Source of the DNA: Acidobacteriota bacterium
GTDB lineage: Bacteria; Acidobacteriota; Terriglobia; Acidiferrales; UBA7541
Assembly (NCBI GenBank): GCA_021832085.1
Contig: JAKBLM010000011.1
Span: 1-64,000, forward strand
Reading direction: 5' to 3'
Length of the DNA stretch: 64,000 bases
The position numbers were made by a program, and so were the translations under genes. How positions within the stretch are numbered: position 1 is the first letter of the stretch; each line of letters begins with the position of its first letter. Positions 1-6,930 of this stretch are shown here, one piece after another. The notes beneath the pieces are model-generated. The model was not told the DNA's origin. It saw only the letters and a list, made by a program, of their open reading frames with translations, and ran no database searches.

Positions 1-101
1 TGGCCGGCTGGTCGCATCCCACCCTTATCGACCAGCCCCTCGATCGAAGAGAAACCGGACCCGTTCTCCCTTGCGGCCCGTAACCAGCGTCGATTGAGTA
101 G

Positions 102-1161
102 TCTCACAGATTCCTGCGCAGAGCCGACAAAATATTCAAGCGGAAACAATGCTGGCAGCCTCTCGGCTTGTTGTCCGAACAGTCGGAACGTGCGGCTTGG
201 AAGCAATTCCAGCCGTATCTTGACGGGGCTAACGACGACGCAATCAAAACGCCGCCGAGAAGCGGCCTCACGCTCTCCGCGTTCGTTGACGAGTGGCGCA
301 AGAGTGTAGCCGTCAACCTGAAGGACAGCACGGTAAGGGCGATGGAATCGCACCTGCGCTCGCACCTGATTCCGCAACTTGGCAGCCTGCACCCGACCGA
401 GATAACGACGAAAGCCGTGCAAGGGTTCGTCGCAAGTCTCGCCAGGGGCGGACGGTCGCGAAAAACGGTCGAGAATGTCTTGCTCACCTTGTCATCGTTT
501 CTCAAGACGGCGAGGGCTTGGGGCTATGCGTGCGGAGATTTCCGTTTCGCAGACCTGACCTTGCCGCGTGGGGGCGTGAGAAAAGAGCCGCGCTCGTTCA
601 CGGACGATGAAGTGCGCCGGATCATCTCTTCCCGCGCCGGAGCCACTCGGCACAATCGTTGCGGTTACGGCTGTGCTCGGCCTGCGGATCGGCGAAACCC
701 TCGCGTTTCGGAAATCCGACGTGGGCTTCGCGGGGCATGTGAATCACATTCGTCAGAGTGGGGATGCGGCCACGCGGCAAGTCCAGGCGGTGAAGTCCAA
801 AGCCAGCAGCGCCGACCTGCCGATGCCCTCCGGGTTGGAACGGCGGCTCAAGGCGCACATGGCAAGGCATGATGCCGCGTTGCTGTTCGTGAACCGCAGG
901 GCCCGGCCGTTCAGCGCCAACAAGCTACGAACTCGGCAACTCCATCCATTGCTCGACCGGCTCGGCATCGAACGCGGGGGGTTCCACTCGCTGCGTCATG
1001 GGGCGGCCAGTTCCCTACTCGCGGACGGTGCCACCCCGGTTGTCGTTCAAGGTCAATTGCGGCATTCAGATGCCAGAATCACACTTGGCATCTACGGCCA
1101 TGTGATTGACGATGAGCAACGCAATGCGGTTCAAACCCGCTCGGCCCGGCTCGTTCACTGA
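102..1161 (+). pseudogene. Tyrosine recombinase (phage-type integrase), frameshifted
   Basis: The reading is split over two frames. From about 102 to 640 one frame encodes a SAM-like core-binding domain (STVRAMESHLRSHLIPQLG). From about 635 to 1161 the next frame encodes the catalytic domain, with the first Arg in LGLRIGETLAF, the HSLRHG box, a later His in QLRHSDA and the tyrosine in LGIYGHV. The switch near 632-645 fits one inserted base. Upstream in the first frame, stops at 81 and 99 cut off the usual N-terminal arm. All catalytic residues survive but no intact protein can be made, so this is a decayed integrase unless sequencing errors are involved. It lies 66 bp from the 3' end of a tRNA-Lys gene, the usual attachment-site arrangement for such enzymes. 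Confidence 0.8.
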
Positions 1162-1227
1162 GGCAATTGTTAGAACGGGCGGTTTTGTTAGAAATTGCGG
1201 TTGCAACTGATTGAAAACAAATTGGTT

Positions 1228-1302
1228 TGGTAGGGGCGGTGGGGATCGAACCCACGACCTTCGGCTTAAAAGGCCGCTGCTCTACCGCTGAGCTACGCCC
1301 CT
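1228..1302 (-). tRNA. tRNA-Lys (anticodon UUU)
   Basis: On the minus strand the acceptor arm AGGGGCG pairs with CGCCCCT. It is followed by a discriminator A and an encoded CCA (1230-1228). The D arm reads GTAGCTCAGCGGTAGAGC, the anticodon loop CTTTTAA sits between GCGGC and GCCG, and the T arm contains GGTTCGATCC. The anticodon is TTT, so the tRNA carries lysine. The 3' end points at the broken integrase, which makes this tRNA a likely integration target. Confidence 0.95.
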
Positions 1303-1599
1303 GAACTTTTTGCGATGTTTTCGCAGTTTCCGGGGCAAGCGAAGTCTTCATGCCCGGAAATGGCCGCCCGTTGCGTTCGGCCAGCGGTCCCCATTCTACC
1401 AAGTCTGGGCCAAACACGTGGCCCAAACCGAACTTTTTGCAAATCGCGGAACAGAGCCCCCTCCTGCCGGCAACTGGAAAGCGAGAGGAAAGCGGCGCGG
1501 CATCGACAGGCAAATTTGTGGCGATGCCTGCCGAATCGACACTCGCGGCTGCGGCTGGCGCAACCGCGTGCCCCAGCCTTCACGCGAGCCGTTTCCGCA
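1303..1599. other. Gene-free stretch between tRNA-Lys and the barrel gene
   Basis: I see no convincing gene here. The 11-mer GAACTTTTTGC occurs at 1303-1313 and again at 1430-1440. A short hairpin (TGGGCCA/TGGCCCA arms at 1406-1412 and 1419-1425) lies just before the second copy. Neither has a clear role. The upstream promoter of the minus-strand tRNA should lie in this stretch, but I cannot place it. Confidence 0.4.
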
Positions 1600-2544
1600 C
1601 TACTTTTTCTTCTGGGGGAACAGGAAGGTAAATTGGAAACGCACGCCCCACGGCGATGAGGGTATCTTGCTGGGGCGCACGGCGTTTCCGAAGACCTGAA
1701 GCGATGCGTTCACCGGCTGGAATCCGAGCCGAAAGACGCGGCCGACACCTCCGCCCACGGGCACGAGCCATTGATCGCCGTTGGGGGCCTTCCAGTTGGC
1801 GGTAACGATCGGTGAAGAGCTCAGATACCAGCCCCGGTCGAGGTTGTAGTTGATGAAATACTGCAAGAGCATCTGATTCACGTCTGGGCGCCCCGTCTGG
1901 CCGGCAAACGACCAGACGTTGTTCACCAGCGCGCCGATCGTCCATCGCCCCGGCTGCGCCAGCGCCACGGCCGAAGGCCCAATGCTCCACTTCCCTTGCC
2001 CCAGCATGCTGCCCGTCCCACTCGGAAACACAAGCGCCGGTCCCACGGCCCAGATGAGCCTTTTCGGTTTCAGCGGCCCGATGAAGAACGTCGGGTTGAT
2101 GTCCCCCAGTCCCGAAGCGCCCAGATCCCTCTGCGTCACTTCCGGCTGGTAAATGATCGGAGCGATGATCCGGCTGACCAACAGCCATTTGTCGCCGAGC
2201 CGTGTCGGGATCACCGGCTGAAAGTTCAGCACACTCTGGTTGCGTCCGTAGGGACCAATGTCCGCGTTCATGTTTTCCTGGAACGGAACGCTGATGAGGT
2301 TGGCTACGGGGTTTTGCACCGCTTTTTGCAGTTCTTCCGTGCTGGTTCCGGTGGCGGGCTGCTGCGCGCCTGCCTGCTGCGCCAGCAACGGAACGGCCGG
2401 ACACATCAAGGCGACAAACATACGCATGATTCGCGTCAGAGCGGGCAGGAGAGCGGCGCGACAGCGCTGAATTTTTTTTCCGGAAGAGTGCTTGGCCAGT
2501 GCTCCTGGCGTTGGGCGCACCCGCAGCTCCTTGGGTTTGACCAT
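1600..2544 (-). CDS. Outer-membrane beta-barrel (transporter/neuromedin U-like) protein
   Basis: This predicted exported protein has a hydrophobic segment (MFVALMCPAVPLLAQQ) followed by a low-complexity Gln/Thr linker. About 250 residues of alternating short strands follow, with the pattern seen in acidobacterial barrel proteins annotated as transporters or neuromedin U (NPVANLISVPFQENMN, DINPTFFIGP, WSIGPSAVAL). It ends with an aromatic/hydrophobic strand before a Lys tail. The start is uncertain: 2544 follows AGGGAGG, 2427 would put the signal peptide at the very N-terminus, and 2586 is also open. A CTGTCA-N4-TGACAG promoter reads into it at 2626-2671, and it is divergent from the TVP38/channel/SulP operon. 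The substrate is unknown; passive transport across the outer membrane is inferred from the fold. Confidence 0.6.
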   Translation of the reverse strand: MVKPKELRVRPTPGALAKHSSGKKIQRCRAALLPALTRIMRMFVALMCPAVPLLAQQAGAQQPATGTSTEELQKAVQNPVANLISVPFQENMNADIGPYGRNQSVLNFQPVIPTRLGDKWLLVSRIIAPIIYQPEVTQRDLGASGLGDINPTFFIGPLKPKRLIWAVGPALVFPSGTGSMLGQGKWSIGPSAVALAQPGRWTIGALVNNVWSFAGQTGRPDVNQMLLQYFINYNLDRGWYLSSSPIVTANWKAPNGDQWLVPVGGGVGRVFRLGFQPVNASLQVFGNAVRPSKIPSSPWGVRFQFTFLFPQKKK

Positions 2545-2625
2545 CGCCTCCCTGACCGCCCAAACCTGCCACAAGCGGAGAGCCACCCAGAGACACGTGG
2601 TCAGAAAAATGCCACCCTTGAGGCA

Positions 2626-2671
2626 ATAGTAGAAATCCCTGTCTTCACGGGCCTACTGTCAAAACTGACAG
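2626..2671 (-). promoter_or_regulatory. Regulon site S1: palindrome plus -10-like box
   Basis: CTGTCAAAACTGACAG spans 2656-2671. Read on the minus strand, 23 bp separate it from CTACTAT, with TACTAT at plus 2631-2626. It points at the barrel gene at 1600-2544. Same layout as the nine other sites. Confidence 0.75.
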
Positions 2672-2760
2672 TTCCGCCAGCAACCATATACGTGGAGGCT
2701 GGTTCCTCGCCTGCGCGCCGATGAGAGCAATTTGCGCCAGCACAATCGAATGCCCAGAAC

Positions 2761-2807
2761 CTGTCAGTATTGACAGTAGCGAACCGGGTAACTCGCGGCC
2801 TTAACAT
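2761..2807 (+). promoter_or_regulatory. Regulon site S2: palindrome plus -10-like box
   Basis: CTGTCAGTATTGACAG spans 2761-2776. After 23 bp comes CTTAACAT, with TAACAT at 2802-2807 as the likely -10. It points at the TVP38/channel/SulP operon. S1 and S2 are 89 bp apart and face away from each other. Confidence 0.72.
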
Positions 2808-2914
2808 TCTTTTCAAATGAGCTATGAGGCGCGAAAAGGCGGCCCACGGAAGAGTGTGTGTGCGCGAACCGCGGGCGCCTCTGGCAACGGTGAAACGGCG
2901 TGAGGTCCGCAGCC

Positions 2915-3745
2915 ATGACAACAATGGCGGCACCATGGAGCCGCGGAAAGTGGCGAGCAGGATACCGGCTGCTTTTTGTGGCGACAGCACTGCTGTTGAT
3001 GCTTCTGGCGCTGCTATTCGCGTGGGGCCTGTGGCAACGCATCGGCGACGCTGGCCGGTTGGCGGCTTCGTGGCGGGCGGCCCGGATTGCCGGCCCGCTC
3101 GGTTGTGTGGGACTGCAGGCGTTCCAGGTGGTGTTTTTCTTCATCCCCGGGGAAGCCATTTCGTTTGCGGCGGGCTACGTCTTCGGCACCTGGCGCGGCC
3201 TGGCGTACTCCCTTACTGGGATCATGCTGGGATCGATCTTCAACTTCCAATTGGCCCGCGCCGTGGGCCGCCCGGCGCTGGCCCGCATCGTCTTGCCGTC
3301 GAGCTTGGAGCGGGTAGACCGGCTGCTCGAAGGAGCGCGAGGAAGGCTGGCCGTTTTCCTGCTGTTCCTGCTCCCGCTGGGGCCGAAGGACGCGCTCTGC
3401 TACGGCGCGGCCTTCTCCGACATGAGCTTGCCAGAGTTCGCCGCGATCAGCGGCGCCGCCCGGCTCCCGGGATTGGTCTTCAGCGTCTACCTGGGCACCC
3501 GCGCAGCGCACCGCAATTTTGTTTTCGTGCTCGTCGCCGGGCTTATGGCCCTGGCTGCGGCAGGTGCCCTCTGTCTGTTCCGGCGGCACGAGGCTGGGCG
3601 CGGTATACCGGGGCCAACCGCAGAAAGCCCTGACAGCAAATCCCGTGCGGGTGCAACGACGCCGTTCGACTTCCTCAAGATCCGTTTCCCTACCTGGCGC
3701 CGAGTGGTGGCCTGTTCGGGCGAGAAATCGAGACTGTCGCCATGA
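2915..3745 (+). CDS. TVP38/TMEM64-family (DedA-like) membrane protein
   Basis: About 276 residues. An N-terminal membrane helix (LLFVATALLLMLLALLFAWGL) is followed by the TVP38/SNARE-associated core. The diagnostic stretch is the re-entrant PGEAISFAAGYVFG, then GIMLGSIFNFQLARAVGR, and a second loop at LLFLLPLGPKDALCYGAAF. Members sit in the inner membrane; some are implicated in lipid scrambling or ion transport, but the role here is unknown. I chose ATG 2915 over the in-frame GTG at 2900. The C-terminal 60 residues are polar and unusual for the family. Its stop overlaps the next start as ATGA (3742-3745), so it is translationally coupled to the channel-like gene. Regulon site S2 lies 110-150 bp upstream. 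Confidence 0.8.
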   Translation: MTTMAAPWSRGKWRAGYRLLFVATALLLMLLALLFAWGLWQRIGDAGRLAASWRAARIAGPLGCVGLQAFQVVFFFIPGEAISFAAGYVFGTWRGLAYSLTGIMLGSIFNFQLARAVGRPALARIVLPSSLERVDRLLEGARGRLAVFLLFLLPLGPKDALCYGAAFSDMSLPEFAAISGAARLPGLVFSVYLGTRAAHRNFVFVLVAGLMALAAAGALCLFRRHEAGRGIPGPTAESPDSKSRAGATTPFDFLKIRFPTWRRVVACSGEKSRLSP

Positions 3746-4854
3746 CATCCGGGGCGCCAACTCCCCCCGATCCGAACGAGACGATCTCGCGCCACGCCCA
3801 TCTGCTCGTGGGGCTCTGGGTGTCGGTGATTCTTCTCTTCTACGCCGCCGCCGCCACCTTCGGTGTGAAGCAGATGCAAAGATACAAGGCGCAGACGCAG
3901 CAATTTCGAAACGCGTGGATCTCTTCGATCGAGACGGCACACCCCGCTTCGGCAATCCCTCCGTCGCCCACGGCAACACCGGTTGCGGTGAGCGTAATGG
4001 TCAACCGCGCCGGCAATTTCTCCCTGCGGGAAGGCACTTGGGAAACCGATTTCGACATCGCCTTCCGCTGGAAGGGCAACGCCGTTGACGCGGGGAAGAC
4101 GTTTCGCATTGCCAATGGCGAGATGATTCGCCGCGAGAAAGAGGTTTCAGCCATCCTGAAGAACGGTGAGCGATTCGAGCGTTACAACGTAAGGGCGCGA
4201 ATGGAGCAGCCGTTCGATCCCACTCGCTTCCCTTTCAGCGACTCGGGATTGATCGTGCAAATCGAGGATGCCTCGCACGATACGGGAGCGCTGCGCTACC
4301 AGGTCTACGGCAGCGGAATCCGCGTTAGTCCTTATGCCTTCAGTCCGGGACTGAAAATCACCCGAACTTATGCCGGAGTCAAACGCTACAGTTACGGCCA
4401 GAACGGCAGGGATCCGTCAATCGGCAGGGAAGAAACGCACTCCCGCTTCGTTTTCGCCATGCTCGCCAAACCGCGCGGCACCGAGATTTACATCAAAATG
4501 TTCCAGGCGCTCTTCGCCTCGGTGGCGATCGCGCTGCTGGTCTTCTTTATCAAGCCGACCTACATCGATCCCCGCTTCGGATTGGGAGTCGGCGCCTTCT
4601 TTGCCGCCATCGGCAACAACATTTTCCTGGTGACTCTGCTGCCCGCGGCAGACCGGGTCACACTTACCGACATGGTGAACCTGGTCGGCTTGGTCACGAT
4701 CTTTCTCACGCTGGTTCAGTCGACCATCTCGCTGCACCTGTGCGATACGGGCAAATGGCGGCTTTCCCGATACTTCGACCGGCTGTGCTTTTCAATTTTC
4801 GTGCTGGGCTTCCTGACCGTGAATCTGCTGCTGCCCTTTGCGGCCAAGAGCTGA
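3742..4854 (+). CDS. Pentameric ligand-gated ion channel-like membrane protein
   Basis: 370 residues. A membrane helix at about 20-40 is followed by a beta-rich domain (80-235) and four helices at about 252-270, 279-300, 308-333 and 347-366. The order of motifs matches bacterial Cys-loop receptor homologues such as GLIC. There is a strand pair around WETDFDIAFRWKG, a Cys-loop equivalent FDPTRFPFSDSGL, an M2-like helix ending in LLP, and an M3-like VTLTDMVNLVGLVTIFLTLVQ. This assignment is my own visual alignment against the remembered GLIC layout, not a search result. The extra N-terminal helix is not typical of GLIC. The ligand is unknown. It overlaps the TVP38 gene by 4 bp and is followed 32 bp later by the SulP gene, so all three are probably one operon under site S2. 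Confidence 0.62.
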   Translation: MTSGAPTPPDPNETISRHAHLLVGLWVSVILLFYAAAATFGVKQMQRYKAQTQQFRNAWISSIETAHPASAIPPSPTATPVAVSVMVNRAGNFSLREGTWETDFDIAFRWKGNAVDAGKTFRIANGEMIRREKEVSAILKNGERFERYNVRARMEQPFDPTRFPFSDSGLIVQIEDASHDTGALRYQVYGSGIRVSPYAFSPGLKITRTYAGVKRYSYGQNGRDPSIGREETHSRFVFAMLAKPRGTEIYIKMFQALFASVAIALLVFFIKPTYIDPRFGLGVGAFFAAIGNNIFLVTLLPAADRVTLTDMVNLVGLVTIFLTLVQSTISLHLCDTGKWRLSRYFDRLCFSIFVLGFLTVNLLLPFAAKS

Positions 4855-4886
4855 TACGAAACGCTCCGGCTAGGACGTCGTCAAAC

Positions 4887-6614
4887 ATGAGTAGCCAGGG
4901 AACAAACCGGACTGCTTCCTGGATCATCCAACTACTGCCGAGCGCTGGCTGGCTGGCCGGCTACCAGAAGCAATGGCTCCGTTTCGACCTGGTGGCCGGT
5001 GTGACAGCAGCGGCCGTCGTTATTCCAAAGGCGATGGCCTTCGCGGCGATTGCCGGGTTGCCGCTCGAAGTGGGCTTGTACACGGCCCTGGTGCCGATGG
5101 CCGTCTACGCTGTGCTCGGCACTTCGCGCCCGCTCAGCGTTTCCACTACCAGCACGATCGCCATCCTCGTCGCTTCGGAAATGGCACGCGTTGCGCCCGG
5201 CGCCGGTAGCGTGCGGCTGATGGCCGTTGCCGCGACGATCGCCTTCCTGGTCGGCGCCTTTCTCCTGCTCGCATGGCTCCTGCGGCTCGGCTTTCTGGCC
5301 AATTTCATCTCCGAGCCCGTGCTCACCGGCTTCAAGGCCGGTATCGGCCTGGTGATCATCGCCGACCAACTTCCCAAAATGCTGGGCGTCCACATCGAGA
5401 AGACGGGCTTCTTTCGCGATCTCGGATCGATTGTGCACCATCTGGGACGGACGTCGATGCCTACCCTGGTTTTTGCCGCCGTGACGTTGCTTCTGATCGT
5501 CGCGCTTGAGCATTATGCTCCCCGCTTTCCCGCCCCGGCGCTTGCCGTCGGAGCTGGCATTGCGCTGGCGGGCCTGGCCGGCATCCAAAGCATGGGCATC
5601 GCACTGGTCGGCGGAGCGCCCTCGGGATTGCCGTCGTTCGCGCCGCCGGATTTCTCCCTGGTGCGCCAATTGTGGCCGGGGGCGCTCGGCATTGCCTTGA
5701 TGAGTTTCGTCGAAACGGTGGCTGCGGGTCGCGCCTTTATCGAAAAGGGCGAGCCACGCCCTGCTGTCAATCAGGAATTGCTGGCGCTGGGGCTGGCCAA
5801 CCTGGCCGGCAGCGGTTTCCACATCATGCCGGCCGGCGGTGGCACGTCGCAGACGGCGGTAAATCGTGGCGCCGGCGCGCGCACCCAACTGGCGGAATTG
5901 ATGACCGTGGCGATCGTCGCCGCGGCGCTGATTTTCCTGATGCCGCTCGTCCGCCTGATTCCCCAGGCGACGCTCGCGGCCGTGGTCGTCGCTACCACCG
6001 CCCCGCTGATTCGCCCGGCGGAGTTCCATGCCATACGCCGGATTCGCACGGTGGAATTTCTCTGGGCAGCCGTGGCCGTTGCAGGCGTGGTGGTGCTCGG
6101 AACGCTCCCGGGCATTCTGGTGGCCGTTGCGGTTTCGGTGATGGTGATGTTCCGGCGGGCCAACCATCCTCCCGTTTACGTGCTCGGGCGCAAGCCCGGC
6201 ACCGACGTATTCCGCCCGCTCGCTCCCGAGCATCCGGACGACGAGACCTTTCCGGGCCTGCTGATCCTGCGGACGCTGGGCCGCATCCATTTCGCCAACG
6301 TGCAGTATATCGGCGACAGAATCTGGTATTTGATCTGCGAAATCCGGCCTCGCGTGCTGGTGCTCGATTGTGGCGCCGTTCCCGATTTCGAGTACACAGC
6401 ACTGAAGGCTTTGAGCGAGTTCGAAGAGAAGTTGAGGGATGAGGGAATCACGATGTGGCTCGCGAACCTGAATCCCGAGCCGTTTGAGCAGTTAGGTCGC
6501 GCGCCTCTCGGAAAAATCCTGGGCCACGAGCGCATGTTCATCAGCTTGGAGCGCGCCGTCGAAACGTACCTGGCAAAACACCAGCCAACCCCGGAGGCAG
6601 TGGAATTGAGCTAG
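4887..6614 (+). CDS. SulP-family anion (sulfate) transporter with STAS domain
   Basis: 575 residues from ATG 4887. The open frame extends to 4740, but that part overlaps the previous gene. The transmembrane core shows SulP hallmarks: DLVAGVTAAAVVIPKAMAFA, AGLPLEVGLYTALVPMAVYA, an LGTSRPLSVSTTS stretch, and NFISEPVLTGFKAGIGLVI. A C-terminal STAS domain starts at about residue 445 (GLLILRTLGRIHFANVQYIG, VLVLDCGAVPDFEYTALKAL). SulP carriers move sulfate, bicarbonate or other anions across the inner membrane. Its position beside three sulfatase genes makes sulfate a reasonable guess. It is third in the operon behind S2, and no palindrome lies directly upstream. Confidence 0.93.
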   Translation: MSSQGTNRTASWIIQLLPSAGWLAGYQKQWLRFDLVAGVTAAAVVIPKAMAFAAIAGLPLEVGLYTALVPMAVYAVLGTSRPLSVSTTSTIAILVASEMARVAPGAGSVRLMAVAATIAFLVGAFLLLAWLLRLGFLANFISEPVLTGFKAGIGLVIIADQLPKMLGVHIEKTGFFRDLGSIVHHLGRTSMPTLVFAAVTLLLIVALEHYAPRFPAPALAVGAGIALAGLAGIQSMGIALVGGAPSGLPSFAPPDFSLVRQLWPGALGIALMSFVETVAAGRAFIEKGEPRPAVNQELLALGLANLAGSGFHIMPAGGGTSQTAVNRGAGARTQLAELMTVAIVAAALIFLMPLVRLIPQATLAAVVVATTAPLIRPAEFHAIRRIRTVEFLWAAVAVAGVVVLGTLPGILVAVAVSVMVMFRRANHPPVYVLGRKPGTDVFRPLAPEHPDDETFPGLLILRTLGRIHFANVQYIGDRIWYLICEIRPRVLVLDCGAVPDFEYTALKALSEFEEKLRDEGITMWLANLNPEPFEQLGRAPLGKILGHERMFISLERAVETYLAKHQPTPEAVELS

Positions 6615-6768
6615 TGCGGGCGATTCCCGGGTCACGCGGATCAGAACAAATGGCGCGAGTCACAGCCTATGCCGCCGACAGCGCGCGGCCTTGCCGCGGC
6701 GACTTCCAGCCGCCATCCTCCTAGTCCTGATCAACAGGGCAAGCGCCGACCGAGCAGCGACGCAACTA

Positions 6769-6813
6769 CTGGTAGTTTTGACAGTTTCCCCGTCCCTTTG
6801 CCCCGCCTAGCAT
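6769..6813 (+). promoter_or_regulatory. Regulon site S3 upstream of sulfatase 1
   Basis: CTGGTAGTTTTGACAG spans 6769-6784; the upstream half has two mismatches and the downstream half is perfect. After 22 bp comes CTAGCAT, with TAGCAT at 6808-6813. It drives the sulfatase 1-maturase-sulfatase 2 unit. The rest of the 6615-6930 gap holds nothing else I can identify. Confidence 0.68.
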
Positions 6814-6930
6814 CAAGAAAAGCTTTTTCGACCTCGACGTTCAGCATTGGGGCGCGCTCAGAGACCGCGCAGGAACCGGCCGTGGCGCTGGGACTAGCCT
6901 TGCGTCTCTGACGAAGGAGAAAAGATTGCC

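Noticed and set aside
1..1302. Active prophage or intact integrative element
   Set aside because: The integrase is frameshifted and no other phage or conjugation gene is visible.
4932..6290. 452-codon minus-strand open frame inside the SulP gene
   Set aside because: It is a shadow of a GC-rich gene on the opposite strand: Arg/Gln/Gly-rich, no domain, no ribosome binding site.
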